NCBI RefSeq assembly: GCF_040358985.1
Contig: NZ_CP132932.1
Location: 3,782,001 to 3,846,000, forward strand
Reading direction: 5' to 3'
Length of the DNA: 64,000 nt
DNA from: Tunturibacter empetritectus
GTDB taxonomy: Bacteria > Acidobacteriota > Terriglobia > Terriglobales > Acidobacteriaceae
Of this stretch, positions 25,622-34,258 are shown in pieces. A program made the position numbers and the translations under genes. Numbering within the stretch: position 1 is the first letter of the stretch; every line of letters starts with the position of its first letter. A model generated the notes under the pieces. That model ran no database searches and had not been told where the DNA came from. It saw nothing but the letters and a program-made list of their open reading frames with translations.

Positions 25622-25746
25622 GTGTTACCTCCGGTGGCGTCATCTAGGTCGAGTTACTCGAAATTATCTGCGTCAACCAATTTTATTGCCACCCCATGAC
25701 GATACAGAAGTAACTAACTCAATGCAAACAAGAAGTAACTCGTCCG

Positions 25747-28146
25747 CTACTTTGATTTAACAATAGTGACATTATCTTCTTCTGCTATAGGTGCTGTTTT
25801 TGGAGCGCGGATCGCATATCCAGGTCCAGCTTCATCGAGTTCCTCATGCCGCGAGCCCCCCAGCCCGCGACGATGATGAGACTCATCAATGCACCTTTGC
25901 AGATCCTTCAGCGTTCCTTGTTTATCTCGCGCAAACTCAGTCGCCATGCGGGTCAGAGCATAGGCGAGTATGTCACTGTGGTGAAGGTCCTGCATATCCG
26001 GCGCGCGTCGAATATTGAGCCACAGACGATGCACAAGCTGTACTTCGTGCGGCTCAATCGTAGGGGCATGTGGTCCGATGTGGAAGCTCAGGGACTCACC
26101 ATCCGGTTTGATCACATAAAAAGTAAATTGCCGCTTCGGCTCAGGCAGCGCCTCCCACGCCTGGCCAACGTGATAAGCCTGCTCCTCGGCAGTAAGCTTG
26201 GTCGATAGTCCAGAGACCACCGCCGCTGCATCCAGCGAGTTAGCCGTCTGTACCAGCGCCGAAAAAATATCTCCGGCAGGAACTACCAGCAAAGAAATAT
26301 GTTTCCCAAAGCTCTCAGCGACAGACACCGCCTTGGTAAATAGCATCTGCTCATGTTCGCTGAATAACTGTTCCGACGCATCTACATACTCCGGTCCGCC
26401 CGCGCCCATCATTCGAGCAGCCAGCACCACCAGATCCTGATCGTCCGTATTGGTATGCGTCAAAGCCCACTTCAGCGCAAACGGTGCAGCGGAGTCGCGC
26501 ATCGTCACCACGACTGCGCCTGGACGAATCTCCAACGCCTCACGTCCCACATTATCCTGATGCTCCAGCTGAAAATGTTCCTTCATCTGCATCGTGGTTA
26601 GATCGTGACGACGTTTGTTATCTCTCTCCGACAGAGAAAAAATTACAAAGAATGCAGCCGCAAAGATAATTCCACTTACCGTAGCTACCGACTTTGTAAA
26701 TAAATTGACAATTGCCGTAGTAAGCAACACCAGGAAGACAGAAAGGAGCCCCAAAGGAATCTCTGTCTTCCCGATTCGAATATTCAGGGGAACCTTCCAG
26801 CCACGTTCGCCCTTGTACTTCCACCGCAACACCAGCATTGCGAGCGCATTGAAGGTAAAGCTCCAGATCACGCCAAACGCATATGCCTCGCCCAGCATGA
26901 TCACGTTGCCCCGAGTTACAAGAATCGTGAACACCTGCAGCCCTGCAACCAGGTTCACAATGCGATAACTGGTCCCATATTTTCTCTGCGGCTTACGAAA
27001 CCAGTCCGACAGCACCCCATCCTCAGCCACTCGCATCAGTACGCCGGTCGAACCCACGATCGCCGTATTGACTGCCCCGCCAAGAATCAGGAATCCCACG
27101 ATCACCACAAAGACGCGGAAGCCGATTCGAACCGCCAGCGGCCCCACCATGAACATCGCCATTCCAGCGATCAGGTTATCTCGATAGACCGGCACCCGCA
27201 CCGTATCCGGAATCAGCATCACCGCCAGCAGCGTGCCGATACCCGTGAAGATGAAGCTGTAGATCGCAATAACAATCGCGGCGCGCTTCAAATTCTTCAA
27301 CTTCGGATGCTCGATCTCGCGGTTTACCTGAGCTAATGATTCTTCACCGCTCATCGCCAGCACCGAGTGTCCAAACGCCATCAGCACACCGAACAGGCCC
27401 AACGACCGCATGAATCCTGTGTGCTTCAAAAATCCCAGAGCATCCTTGCTGAAGTGAAGATTGTCCGGCGTAGGCCACGGCGGAAGATGTGCCCCAACAT
27501 GAATCGCCGAAAAAATTCCCCACGTAAGCAGAATCACAACCATCACAGTCGTGATCTTCATCACCTTCAGAGCCTTGTCGCTCGACTCCTCAATCCCCTT
27601 CGTGTTTTGCCACCAGAAGTAGATGGTGATAAGCCCCGCAATCGCGGCGGAAGTTCCATCCACCGGCAACTGCCGAGCCGAGCCGCTGGGATGCAGCACC
27701 AGCTTGACAGCCCAATGGTGCGCCGCGCAAAGCCGCAACACCTCATTCAGCAACCCGACAATATATTGCCCCGCCGAAACACCTGAGATCGGCCCAGTCA
27801 GAATGTAGTCGAACATCAGCGCCGACACGCTCAGCTTCGCAAACGTTCCGCCCAGCGCCTCCTTCACAATTCGGTACACGCCGCCGCGCGTGAACATGCT
27901 GCAGCTCTCGACATACACCGCACGCACTGCAAAGCTGAACAGCATCACGCCCAGAATGAACCACGGCGCAGCCTTGCCCACTGCCTCCTCCGCGATGCCG
28001 CCCGCGTAAAATGCCGATGATCCCAGGTCGTTCAGCACAATCGCCGCAGCTCGCCAGAACGAAATAAAGGTGAGCATCACCGACGACGCCACGACCAGGC
28101 GGACGCGGTTCGATTGCGGCTTAGTAATCGTCTGTTTAGATCCCAT
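25747..28146 (-). CDS. large APC-superfamily amino acid permease with Usp-like C-terminal region
   Basis: About 799 residues from the ATG at 28146 (in-frame starts also exist up to 28185). The first 500 or so residues hold about 12 transmembrane helices of APC type, with a GPISGVSAGQY segment and the LAMSGEESLAQVNREI loop. The C-terminal cytosolic 280 residues include ALEIRPGAVVVTMRDSAAPFALKWAL and FGKHISLLVVPAGD, an alternation of strands and helices resembling a universal-stress-protein fold. It is almost twice the size of the other permease in the window, so the tail may regulate transport. Substrate unknown. Confidence 0.82.
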   Translation of the reverse strand: MGSKQTITKPQSNRVRLVVASSVMLTFISFWRAAAIVLNDLGSSAFYAGGIAEEAVGKAAPWFILGVMLFSFAVRAVYVESCSMFTRGGVYRIVKEALGGTFAKLSVSALMFDYILTGPISGVSAGQYIVGLLNEVLRLCAAHHWAVKLVLHPSGSARQLPVDGTSAAIAGLITIYFWWQNTKGIEESSDKALKVMKITTVMVVILLTWGIFSAIHVGAHLPPWPTPDNLHFSKDALGFLKHTGFMRSLGLFGVLMAFGHSVLAMSGEESLAQVNREIEHPKLKNLKRAAIVIAIYSFIFTGIGTLLAVMLIPDTVRVPVYRDNLIAGMAMFMVGPLAVRIGFRVFVVIVGFLILGGAVNTAIVGSTGVLMRVAEDGVLSDWFRKPQRKYGTSYRIVNLVAGLQVFTILVTRGNVIMLGEAYAFGVIWSFTFNALAMLVLRWKYKGERGWKVPLNIRIGKTEIPLGLLSVFLVLLTTAIVNLFTKSVATVSGIIFAAAFFVIFSLSERDNKRRHDLTTMQMKEHFQLEHQDNVGREALEIRPGAVVVTMRDSAAPFALKWALTHTNTDDQDLVVLAARMMGAGGPEYVDASEQLFSEHEQMLFTKAVSVAESFGKHISLLVVPAGDIFSALVQTANSLDAAAVVSGLSTKLTAEEQAYHVGQAWEALPEPKRQFTFYVIKPDGESLSFHIGPHAPTIEPHEVQLVHRLWLNIRRAPDMQDLHHSDILAYALTRMATEFARDKQGTLKDLQRCIDESHHRRGLGGSRHEELDEAGPGYAIRAPKTAPIAEEDNVTIVKSK

Positions 28147-28288
28147 TATGATTTGCTGTTTGACACCACGAACAACCATCGACACCGAATAGCTTCAGCA
28201 TATGCGACGGTCACTCCCCACCTGCAGTGAAACACTGCCAACACCCACCGGCAAGAGCAGACTGTGATCCTGCTTCCGCCGCTGACAG

Positions 28289-28420
28289 CTATTCTTCATC
28301 CCCCAGCAACTCCTTCAAATCTTCTGCAAAACTCACCACAATCACCACCGCCGAACCCGCCATCCCAATAAAAAACAGCGGGACAACAATCTTCGCAACG
28401 AGATGAATGACAAAATCCAT
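28289..28420 (-). CDS. small single-span membrane protein (43 aa)
   Basis: An open frame below the usual length cut-off: MDFVIHLVAKIVVPLFFIGM then AGSAVVIVVSFAEDLKELLGDEE. A single hydrophobic helix followed by an acidic amphipathic tail is a typical small membrane protein layout. GGTG four bases before the ATG is a possible ribosome-binding site. The natural-looking protein sequence, lack of stops and position in an otherwise empty gap support it, but it could be chance. It is divergent from lnt. Confidence 0.55.
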   Translation of the reverse strand: MDFVIHLVAKIVVPLFFIGMAGSAVVIVVSFAEDLKELLGDEE

Positions 28421-28474
28421 GCATCACCATTGTATCTCTCACATGGCGCAAACTAACTGGAAATTGTCGGCTCA

Positions 28475-30172
28475 ATGTTAGACTGCAAACGCATGCGACT
28501 TATCCCCCCGCGACTCTGGGCCATGGCCGTGTTATCCGGCATCCTCCAGGTTTTACCCTTTCCCATCGCGGGGCCCGTGCCTCTCTGGCGAACCACCTTC
28601 TGCTGGGTCGCACTTCTTCCTCTCATTTGGGCGATTCTTGCTAACGACAAGAACAACAACCCACTTACCATCCGTCAGGGCGCAGCCCTCGGTTACCTCT
28701 GCGGCTTTCTCTGGTACATGGGCAACTGCTACTGGATCTACCAGACGATGTATCTCTACGGCGGCCTCGCCAAGCCCATCTCCGCCGGCATTCTCATCCT
28801 CTTCTGTCTCTACCTCGGCCTCTATCACGCTCTCTTCGCAGCCCTCCTCGCCGCACTCCGAACTCGGTTCAGCCGTCAGACCACCCTGCTCTTCGTCCCC
28901 GTCGTCTGGGTAGCCGTAGAACTCGCCCGCGCCCGTATCACCGGTCTCCCGTGGGATCTTCTCGGCATCGCCCAGGTCGACAACCCCATGCTTACCCGCC
29001 TCGCTCCCATCACCGGAGCCTACGGCCTCTCCTTCGTCATCGCCGCGGTCAACGCCCTCTGGCTGGTTCGCATCCGCCTCCGCGAGCGACGCTACACTCG
29101 CCCCGCGCTCACCGTTGCAGGCGTCATCATCGTCGTCGTCTACATCCTTGGCCTGCGCCTCATTGCAAACCCGAAGCCATCGCCCACGTCCGCAACCGCA
29201 ACACTCGTGCAGGAAAATCTCGAAGTAGGAGCTGCCAACACCGGCCCGCAACCCACCAGCCAGCAGCTCCTCGACTCCTTCTCCTATCTCAGCCGCCGCC
29301 CCTCCACAAAGTTCCTCCTCGGAATCCCCGAACTTCCAGGCACGCAGACTGTCTTCCTCCTCCGTCAGCACGCGTTGGACGAAGGGACCGATTCCAGTGC
29401 GACTGTGCCGATACCAACCGACCTCATCGTCTGGCCCGAAGCGCCTTCAGGCTTCTTCACGACTGACCCCAACTTCCACCAGCGCATGAACGAACTCGCC
29501 GCCTCCAGCCAGGCGCTGTTGATCATCGGCAGCATCGGCATCGTTCCAAATCCCGATACCCATAGCGACCGCCCGTACTTCAAATATGACTCCGCAGCCA
29601 TCTTCACTCCCGATGGCAGCTCCCCGGCCCGTTACGACAAGATCCATCTCGTCCCCTGGGGAGAGTACATTCCCTTCAAGAGCTTTTTCTTCTTCGCCAG
29701 CAAACTCACCGCGGGCGCCGGCGACATGGATCGCGGCTCCAACCGCACCGTCTTCTCCTTCCGCGGGCATAACTACGGCACCTTTGTCTGTTACGAGTCC
29801 ATCTTCGGCGACGAGATCCGTCAGTTTGTCAAAAATGGCGCAGAGGTTCTAGTCAATATCTCCGACGACGGCTGGTACGGCGACACCAGCGCCGCATGGC
29901 AACACCTCAACATGGTCCGCATGCGCGCCATCGAAAACCATCGCTGGATCCTCCGCTCCACCAACACCGGCGTCACCGCAGCCATTAACCCTTACGGCCA
30001 CGTCACCGCCGCTCTCCCGCGTCACTTGCGCTCCAGCCTGCGCGTCCACTTCGGCTACGAGCAAGACCTCACCTTTTACGCCTCCCACGGAGACCTCTTC
30101 GCCTACGCCTGCGCCCTCCTCACCACACTTGGCCTCGCCTTCAGCCTCCGCAGTCGTATTGCAAAGCAGTAA
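28475..30172 (+). CDS. lnt: apolipoprotein N-acyltransferase
   Basis: Inner-membrane enzyme adding the third acyl chain to the N-terminal cysteine of lipoproteins before Lol export. It has 565 residues (ATG at 28475; Met-7 at 28493 is an alternative). The N-terminal half has about six transmembrane helices. The C-terminal nitrilase-like domain shows the Glu-Lys-Cys triad: Glu in IVWPEAPSG, Lys in YDKIHLVPWGEYIPF, Cys in TFVCYESIFGDE. It fits the presence of several lipoproteins in this window. Confidence 0.95.
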   Translation: MLDCKRMRLIPPRLWAMAVLSGILQVLPFPIAGPVPLWRTTFCWVALLPLIWAILANDKNNNPLTIRQGAALGYLCGFLWYMGNCYWIYQTMYLYGGLAKPISAGILILFCLYLGLYHALFAALLAALRTRFSRQTTLLFVPVVWVAVELARARITGLPWDLLGIAQVDNPMLTRLAPITGAYGLSFVIAAVNALWLVRIRLRERRYTRPALTVAGVIIVVVYILGLRLIANPKPSPTSATATLVQENLEVGAANTGPQPTSQQLLDSFSYLSRRPSTKFLLGIPELPGTQTVFLLRQHALDEGTDSSATVPIPTDLIVWPEAPSGFFTTDPNFHQRMNELAASSQALLIIGSIGIVPNPDTHSDRPYFKYDSAAIFTPDGSSPARYDKIHLVPWGEYIPFKSFFFFASKLTAGAGDMDRGSNRTVFSFRGHNYGTFVCYESIFGDEIRQFVKNGAEVLVNISDDGWYGDTSAAWQHLNMVRMRAIENHRWILRSTNTGVTAAINPYGHVTAALPRHLRSSLRVHFGYEQDLTFYASHGDLFAYACALLTTLGLAFSLRSRIAKQ

Positions 30173-30210
30173 ATGTATTCAAGTAGATAAAAAGACCGCC
30201 CAAGAAACCC

Positions 30211-30288
30211 GTCATCCTGCGCGGAGTGTCTCACAGCACTTTGTGAGACACGCAGTCGAAGGATCCCCACATTTTGCCTTCGTTTATG
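30211..30288. repeat. GTCATC...GGATCCCC intergenic repeat with hairpin (copy 1)
   Basis: Begins GTCATCCTG, contains the 10-bp perfect hairpin GTGTCTCACA (30226-30235) / TGTGAGACAC (30242-30251), and ends TCGAAGGATCCCCACATTTTGC. The start and end match a second copy at 41487-41528. It lies between lnt and the SGNH hydrolase. There is no protein-coding signal. Confidence 0.65.
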
Positions 30289-30334
30289 GTCGTTCGTCTT
30301 CGACATCAATGCACAGACTGCTCTAATAATTCGC

Positions 30335-31087
30335 GTGAGAAGAATGTGGATCTACAAGATCGTTCTTGGCCCCCTTCTCTTAGCCCAGGGTCGAACAATG
30401 CGCCGAACGGCTCGTCGTCTGGCTGAAGCGGCAGGCGAACGGACTGGTGTCATCTTGGCTGAAGGCAATCAGTCGGAGTTGAAGCTGCTCTTTGTAGGGG
30501 ACTCGACGATGGCTGGAGTCGGTGTTCAAAATCAGAAGGCTGCCCTGGCTTTTCAAATTGCCGCCATTCTTGCAAAGGAACTCGGCCGGTCTGTTCGATG
30601 GCAGCTCATCGCCAAGTCGGGTCTCAATACCAGCCAGGCTTTCGAGTTTGTGAGAGAGCAGGAGCTTTTGCCAGCCGATGTAATCGTGACGGCACTCGGG
30701 GTCAACGACGTCACTTCGCAGAGGACTTCGCGTCAGTTCGTTGAGGACTATGAAATCCTGATCCACGAACTTTTACGTCGGACTGGAGCACAGTTCGCGG
30801 TGATCAATGGTCTGCCTCCGCTGCACCTTACCCCTGCTGCTCCTCAACCACTTCGTTGGTACCTGGGGAGATGTGCGCATTTGCTGGACGTACACCTTCG
30901 ACAATGGATCGCCCCTCAGCGCAATATCGCATATGTCTCGCTTCAATGGGCCTCCAATCCAAAGGAGATGGCGGCAGATGGCTTCCATCCCGGCGAAAGC
31001 CAATACAGACAGTGGGCAGACTTAGTTGCAGAAACTATCATCAACCTAATGCCTAAGCAAACCCTTGAAAACCAGGCCGCCAGATGA
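30335..31087 (+). CDS. SGNH/GDSL-type hydrolase
   Basis: A 250-residue esterase/lipase-like protein. Block I is LLFVGDSTMAGVG (nucleophile Ser in GDS), block III is VTALGVNDVTSQ with the GxND motif, and block V is DGFHPGESQY with the catalytic Asp and His. There is no export signal, although the N-terminus has a short hydrophobic patch (IYKIVLGPLLLAQ). The GTG at 30335 or the ATG at 30344 could be the start. Substrate unknown. Confidence 0.85.
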   Translation: MRRMWIYKIVLGPLLLAQGRTMRRTARRLAEAAGERTGVILAEGNQSELKLLFVGDSTMAGVGVQNQKAALAFQIAAILAKELGRSVRWQLIAKSGLNTSQAFEFVREQELLPADVIVTALGVNDVTSQRTSRQFVEDYEILIHELLRRTGAQFAVINGLPPLHLTPAAPQPLRWYLGRCAHLLDVHLRQWIAPQRNIAYVSLQWASNPKEMAADGFHPGESQYRQWADLVAETIINLMPKQTLENQAAR

Positions 31088-31194
31088 CATCGCGCCAGTC
31101 GAGCCAAAAAACTCCGTGTCAAACTGTCACAACATTTGGTTCAGACTCGCCGGGGCCAGAATAAAAATCCTTCGATGAACTAAAATCAAATCTT

Positions 31195-32326
31195 ATGCTC
31201 TCTGACTTCGAATACTCTTACTCCCCGGTCCGTGACAAAGTGCGCGCTCTGCGGGAGTATCTTTGACTCGGCCCGACTCCGCCGCGAACTCTCCATCAGT
31301 GAAGAGAAGATAGCCGACCCCACCGTCTGGGCCGACGCCTCGCGTTCTCAGCCCCTCATGCGCGAGCGCAAACGCCTTGAAACTCTACTCGCCGACGACG
31401 CCGAACTGGCCCGCCGCTCCGACGACATCGAAGCCTACTTCGACCTAGCCCGCGAAGGCGAAAACACCGAGCCCGACCTCGCCCGCGAGATCCCCGCTCT
31501 GCTCGACTTCGCCGAAAAACTCGAATCCAAAACCATGCTCTCGGAGGAGACAGATCCCCTCAACGCTATCGTCACCGTCCACCCAGGTGCCGGCGGTACA
31601 GAGTCTCAGGACTGGGCCGAGATGCTCATGCGCATGTACATCCGCTGGGGCGAGCGCCAAAGCTTCAAGGTCGAGATCAACGAGATTCAGGACGGCGACG
31701 AGGCCGGCATCAAATCCGCCACCTTCACCATCACTGGCGACTTCGCCTTCGGCCTGTTAAGTGGAGAGACGGGGGTTCATAGGCTGGTCCGCATCTCACC
31801 CTTCGACTCCGCCAAGCGCCGCCACACCAGCTTCGCCAGCGTCTTCGTCTCGCCCGAGATCGACGACACCATCGTCATCGACATCAAGACCGAAGACCTC
31901 CGCATCGACACCTACCGCTCCGGCGGCAAAGGCGGCCAGCACGTCAACACCACCGACTCCGCTGTCCGCATCACCCACATCCCCACCGGCCTCGTCACCG
32001 GATGCCAGAACGAGCGCTCCCAGCACAAGAACAAAGAGCGCGCCATGAAGATGATGCGCTCCAAGCTCTACGAGTACGAGCTAGACAAGAAGAAGGCCAC
32101 AGCACGCAAGCTCGAAGACTCCAAGCTCGACATCAAGTTCGGCTCCCAGATACGCAGTTACGTCCTCCAGCCCTATCGCATGGCCAAGGACCTACGCACC
32201 CGAGTCGAAGTAGGCGACGTCGACAAGGTCCTCGACGGCGACCTCGAACCATTCATCCGCGGCTACCTCCGCATGCGCCGCGAGGGCAACTTCCCCGCCG
32301 AAGCCGAAGACGACGACGTGGCATGA
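31195..32326 (+). CDS. prfB: peptide chain release factor 2 (programmed +1 frameshift)
   Basis: RF2 releases peptides at UGA and UAA codons. Translation starts at the ATG at 31195, reads 23 codons to CTT, and meets an in-frame TGA at 31264; a +1 shift (skipping T at 31264) continues at 31265 to give 376 residues in total. The main frame alone would lack its real N-terminus. Family marks: SPF tripeptide in ISPFDSAKRR (codon recognition) and GGQ in GGKGGQHVNTTDSAVR (peptide hydrolysis). It is the last component in the local plus-strand block before a methyltransferase gene. Confidence 0.96.
31249..31267 (+). promoter_or_regulatory. RF2 autoregulatory +1 frameshift site
   Basis: CGG GAG TAT CTT TGA C: a Shine-Dalgarno-like GGGAG three bases before the slippery CTT, followed by the UGA stop and C. 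This is the layout of E. coli prfB, where low RF2 at the UGA lets the ribosome slip +1. Confidence 0.93.
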
Positions 32327-32436
32327 CATCTGTCATCCTCGGGTATGACAAGCAGCATTACTGCACAAGCTGAGGACAAGGGATACTCATTCAAGCTGAT
32401 GTCTTGCATTGAGAAGACGTCGCTTTGGAGAAGCCC

Positions 32437-33186
32437 TTGTCCACCTCGCTGCCAACGAAGCCCGACTACGGCGTAGACGCACCCGCCGTCATGCGCAACT
32501 TCTTTCTCATCGGCACCGCCTGCCTGCTCTTCGCGATCTTCTCGCCGCACATCCTTCACCTCGGTCCGGTCGAACTGAATGCCCGCAGCTTCTACTGGCC
32601 TGCAGGCTTTCTTCTTGCAGAAGGTTTTCTCTTCCTCCTTTACGTCAAGGTTGGAAAGTTTCGCCATAGCGATTTCATGCTCAGTCTCCACCAATGGCGT
32701 GGCGACGAAAATGTCCTCGACGTAGGCTGCGGACGCGGCCTTCTCCTCGCAGGAGCAGCCAAACGCATCGCCGCACTCTCAGGAACCGGCCACGCCACCG
32801 GCATCGACGTCTGGTCCAACGTCGACATGGGCGGCAACTCCTCCGCGGCCACCCAGCGCAACCTCGACCTTGAAGGCATCTCAAAATACTGCACCCTCGT
32901 CAGCCAGCCCGCACAAACAATGTCCTTCCCCGACGCCACCTTTGACGTCATCGTCTCCAACCTCTGCATCCACAATATCTACGACAAGCCAACCCGCCTT
33001 CAGGCACTTCACCAGATCATCCGCGTCCTCAAACCTGGCGGCATCGCACTCCTCTCCGACTACAAACTCACCGGTGAATACGCCAGAGAATTAGCCGCCG
33101 CCGGTCTCATCGTAGAAAAGACACGCGGTAGCCTGATCACCACCTTCCCGCCTCTCACCGTCGTAATTGCCCGCAAACCGATGTAA
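32437..33186 (+). CDS. membrane-anchored class I SAM methyltransferase
   Basis: A protein of about 249 residues. TTG at 32437 is chosen because GGAG lies six bases upstream; an in-frame TTG at 32425 is the alternative. Two hydrophobic helices come first (NFFLIGTACLLFAIF and WPAGFLLAEGFLFLLYV), then a complete methyltransferase core: NVLDVGCGRGLLLAGAA (motif I), GIDVW, FDVIVSNLCIHNI (motif IV) and LKPGGIALLSDY. The membrane anchor suggests a lipid, quinone or envelope substrate. Confidence 0.83.
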   Translation: MSTSLPTKPDYGVDAPAVMRNFFLIGTACLLFAIFSPHILHLGPVELNARSFYWPAGFLLAEGFLFLLYVKVGKFRHSDFMLSLHQWRGDENVLDVGCGRGLLLAGAAKRIAALSGTGHATGIDVWSNVDMGGNSSAATQRNLDLEGISKYCTLVSQPAQTMSFPDATFDVIVSNLCIHNIYDKPTRLQALHQIIRVLKPGGIALLSDYKLTGEYARELAAAGLIVEKTRGSLITTFPPLTVVIARKPM

Positions 33187-33237
33187 CTCTGGTGCCTCGG
33201 TCGCATCCAACAAGATGGGACATCGGAGGCAAACTCA

Positions 33238-33774
33238 GTGAGCATATCCAAACCGAGCACAGCTAAGACCAACGACAAGAAGAAGACACCAGATGAACAG
33301 GCACCCTTGCGCAAACACTTGACCGCCCTTCTCCACGGCGGTCAGGCCCACGCCACCTTCGACGAAGTCATAAACGACTTTCCAGCCGATCTTCGCGGCA
33401 CTGTCCCATCCAACCTCCCCTACTCCGCCTGGCAGATCCTCGATCATCTCCGCATCACACAGCGCGACATACTCAACTTCTCCGCACCCCCCACCGGCGG
33501 CTATCACGGCCTCAAGTGGCCGGACGAGTACTGGCCCAAGTCCCCGCAGCCACCCGCTTCCAACTCCTGGGACCAGTGCGTCGCCGCAATCCGCTCCGAC
33601 GCTGAACACTTCCACTCGCTGATCGAAGATCCCAGCTCCGACCTCTACAAGCCCTTCCGCTGGGGCGACGGCCAGAATCTACTCCGCGAGGCTCTCCTCG
33701 TCGCCGACCACAACGCCTACCACCTCGGCGAACTGCTTGTCATCCGCCGTCTTTTAGGCGCATGGCCCAGATAG
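33238..33774 (+). CDS. DinB-like/DUF1569-type four-helix protein
   Basis: A 178-residue protein starting at GTG with GGAGG eight bases upstream. The pattern LPYSAWQILDHLRITQRDIL followed near the C-terminus by LLVADHNAYHLGELLVIRRLL gives His residues placed as in the DinB/YfiT metal-binding four-helix family. These are often thiol-dependent transferases, but no function can be given. The N-terminus is lysine-rich and probably disordered. Confidence 0.8.
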   Translation: MSISKPSTAKTNDKKKTPDEQAPLRKHLTALLHGGQAHATFDEVINDFPADLRGTVPSNLPYSAWQILDHLRITQRDILNFSAPPTGGYHGLKWPDEYWPKSPQPPASNSWDQCVAAIRSDAEHFHSLIEDPSSDLYKPFRWGDGQNLLREALLVADHNAYHLGELLVIRRLLGAWPR

Positions 33775-33801
33775 ACTCTAACTGCGAGGCCCCAAAACAA
33801 G

Positions 33802-34221
33802 ATGAACGAGTCAGAGATCATCCGCAGCATGTTAGGCGCCACCAAAGAGAACCCACGCACCATCGCGGTCATCGGCCTCTCGGAAGACCCTTCCAAGCCT
33901 AGCCACTATGTCTCCGCCTACATGCAGCAACACGGCTACAGGCTCTACCCCATCAACCCCTCCATCCCCGAAGTCCTCGGCGAAAGATCCTTCGCGTCAC
34001 TCTCCGATCTCCCCATCAAGCCCGGCATCGTCAACGTCTTCCGCCTCCCAAAGTTCATACCCGCCATCGTCGACGATATGATCCGGCTAAACCTCCCCAA
34101 CCTCTGGGTCCAGCAGGGAATCGTCAACCTTGAAGCAGCCGACCGCGCCGAAGCTGCAGGAATCCACGTCGTCATGGACCGCTGCATCATGGTCGAACAC
34201 CGCCACCTGACACCCAGGTAA
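33802..34221 (+). CDS. CoA-binding domain protein (YccU-like)
   Basis: A 139-residue single CoA-binding Rossmann domain. TIAVIGLSEDPSKPSHYVSAYMQQHGYRLYPINP, SLSDLPIKPGIVNVFR and VVMDRCIMVEHRHL are typical of the YccU family, which resembles the CoA-binding part of succinyl-CoA synthetase. The ligand is predicted; the role of the family is unclear. It lies 27 bases downstream of the DinB-like gene and just ahead of dsbD. Confidence 0.88.
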   Translation: MNESEIIRSMLGATKENPRTIAVIGLSEDPSKPSHYVSAYMQQHGYRLYPINPSIPEVLGERSFASLSDLPIKPGIVNVFRLPKFIPAIVDDMIRLNLPNLWVQQGIVNLEAADRAEAAGIHVVMDRCIMVEHRHLTPR

Positions 34222-34258
34222 CAAAGCCTCTCGCACAAAGCCCTACAATTGGAAGTGA

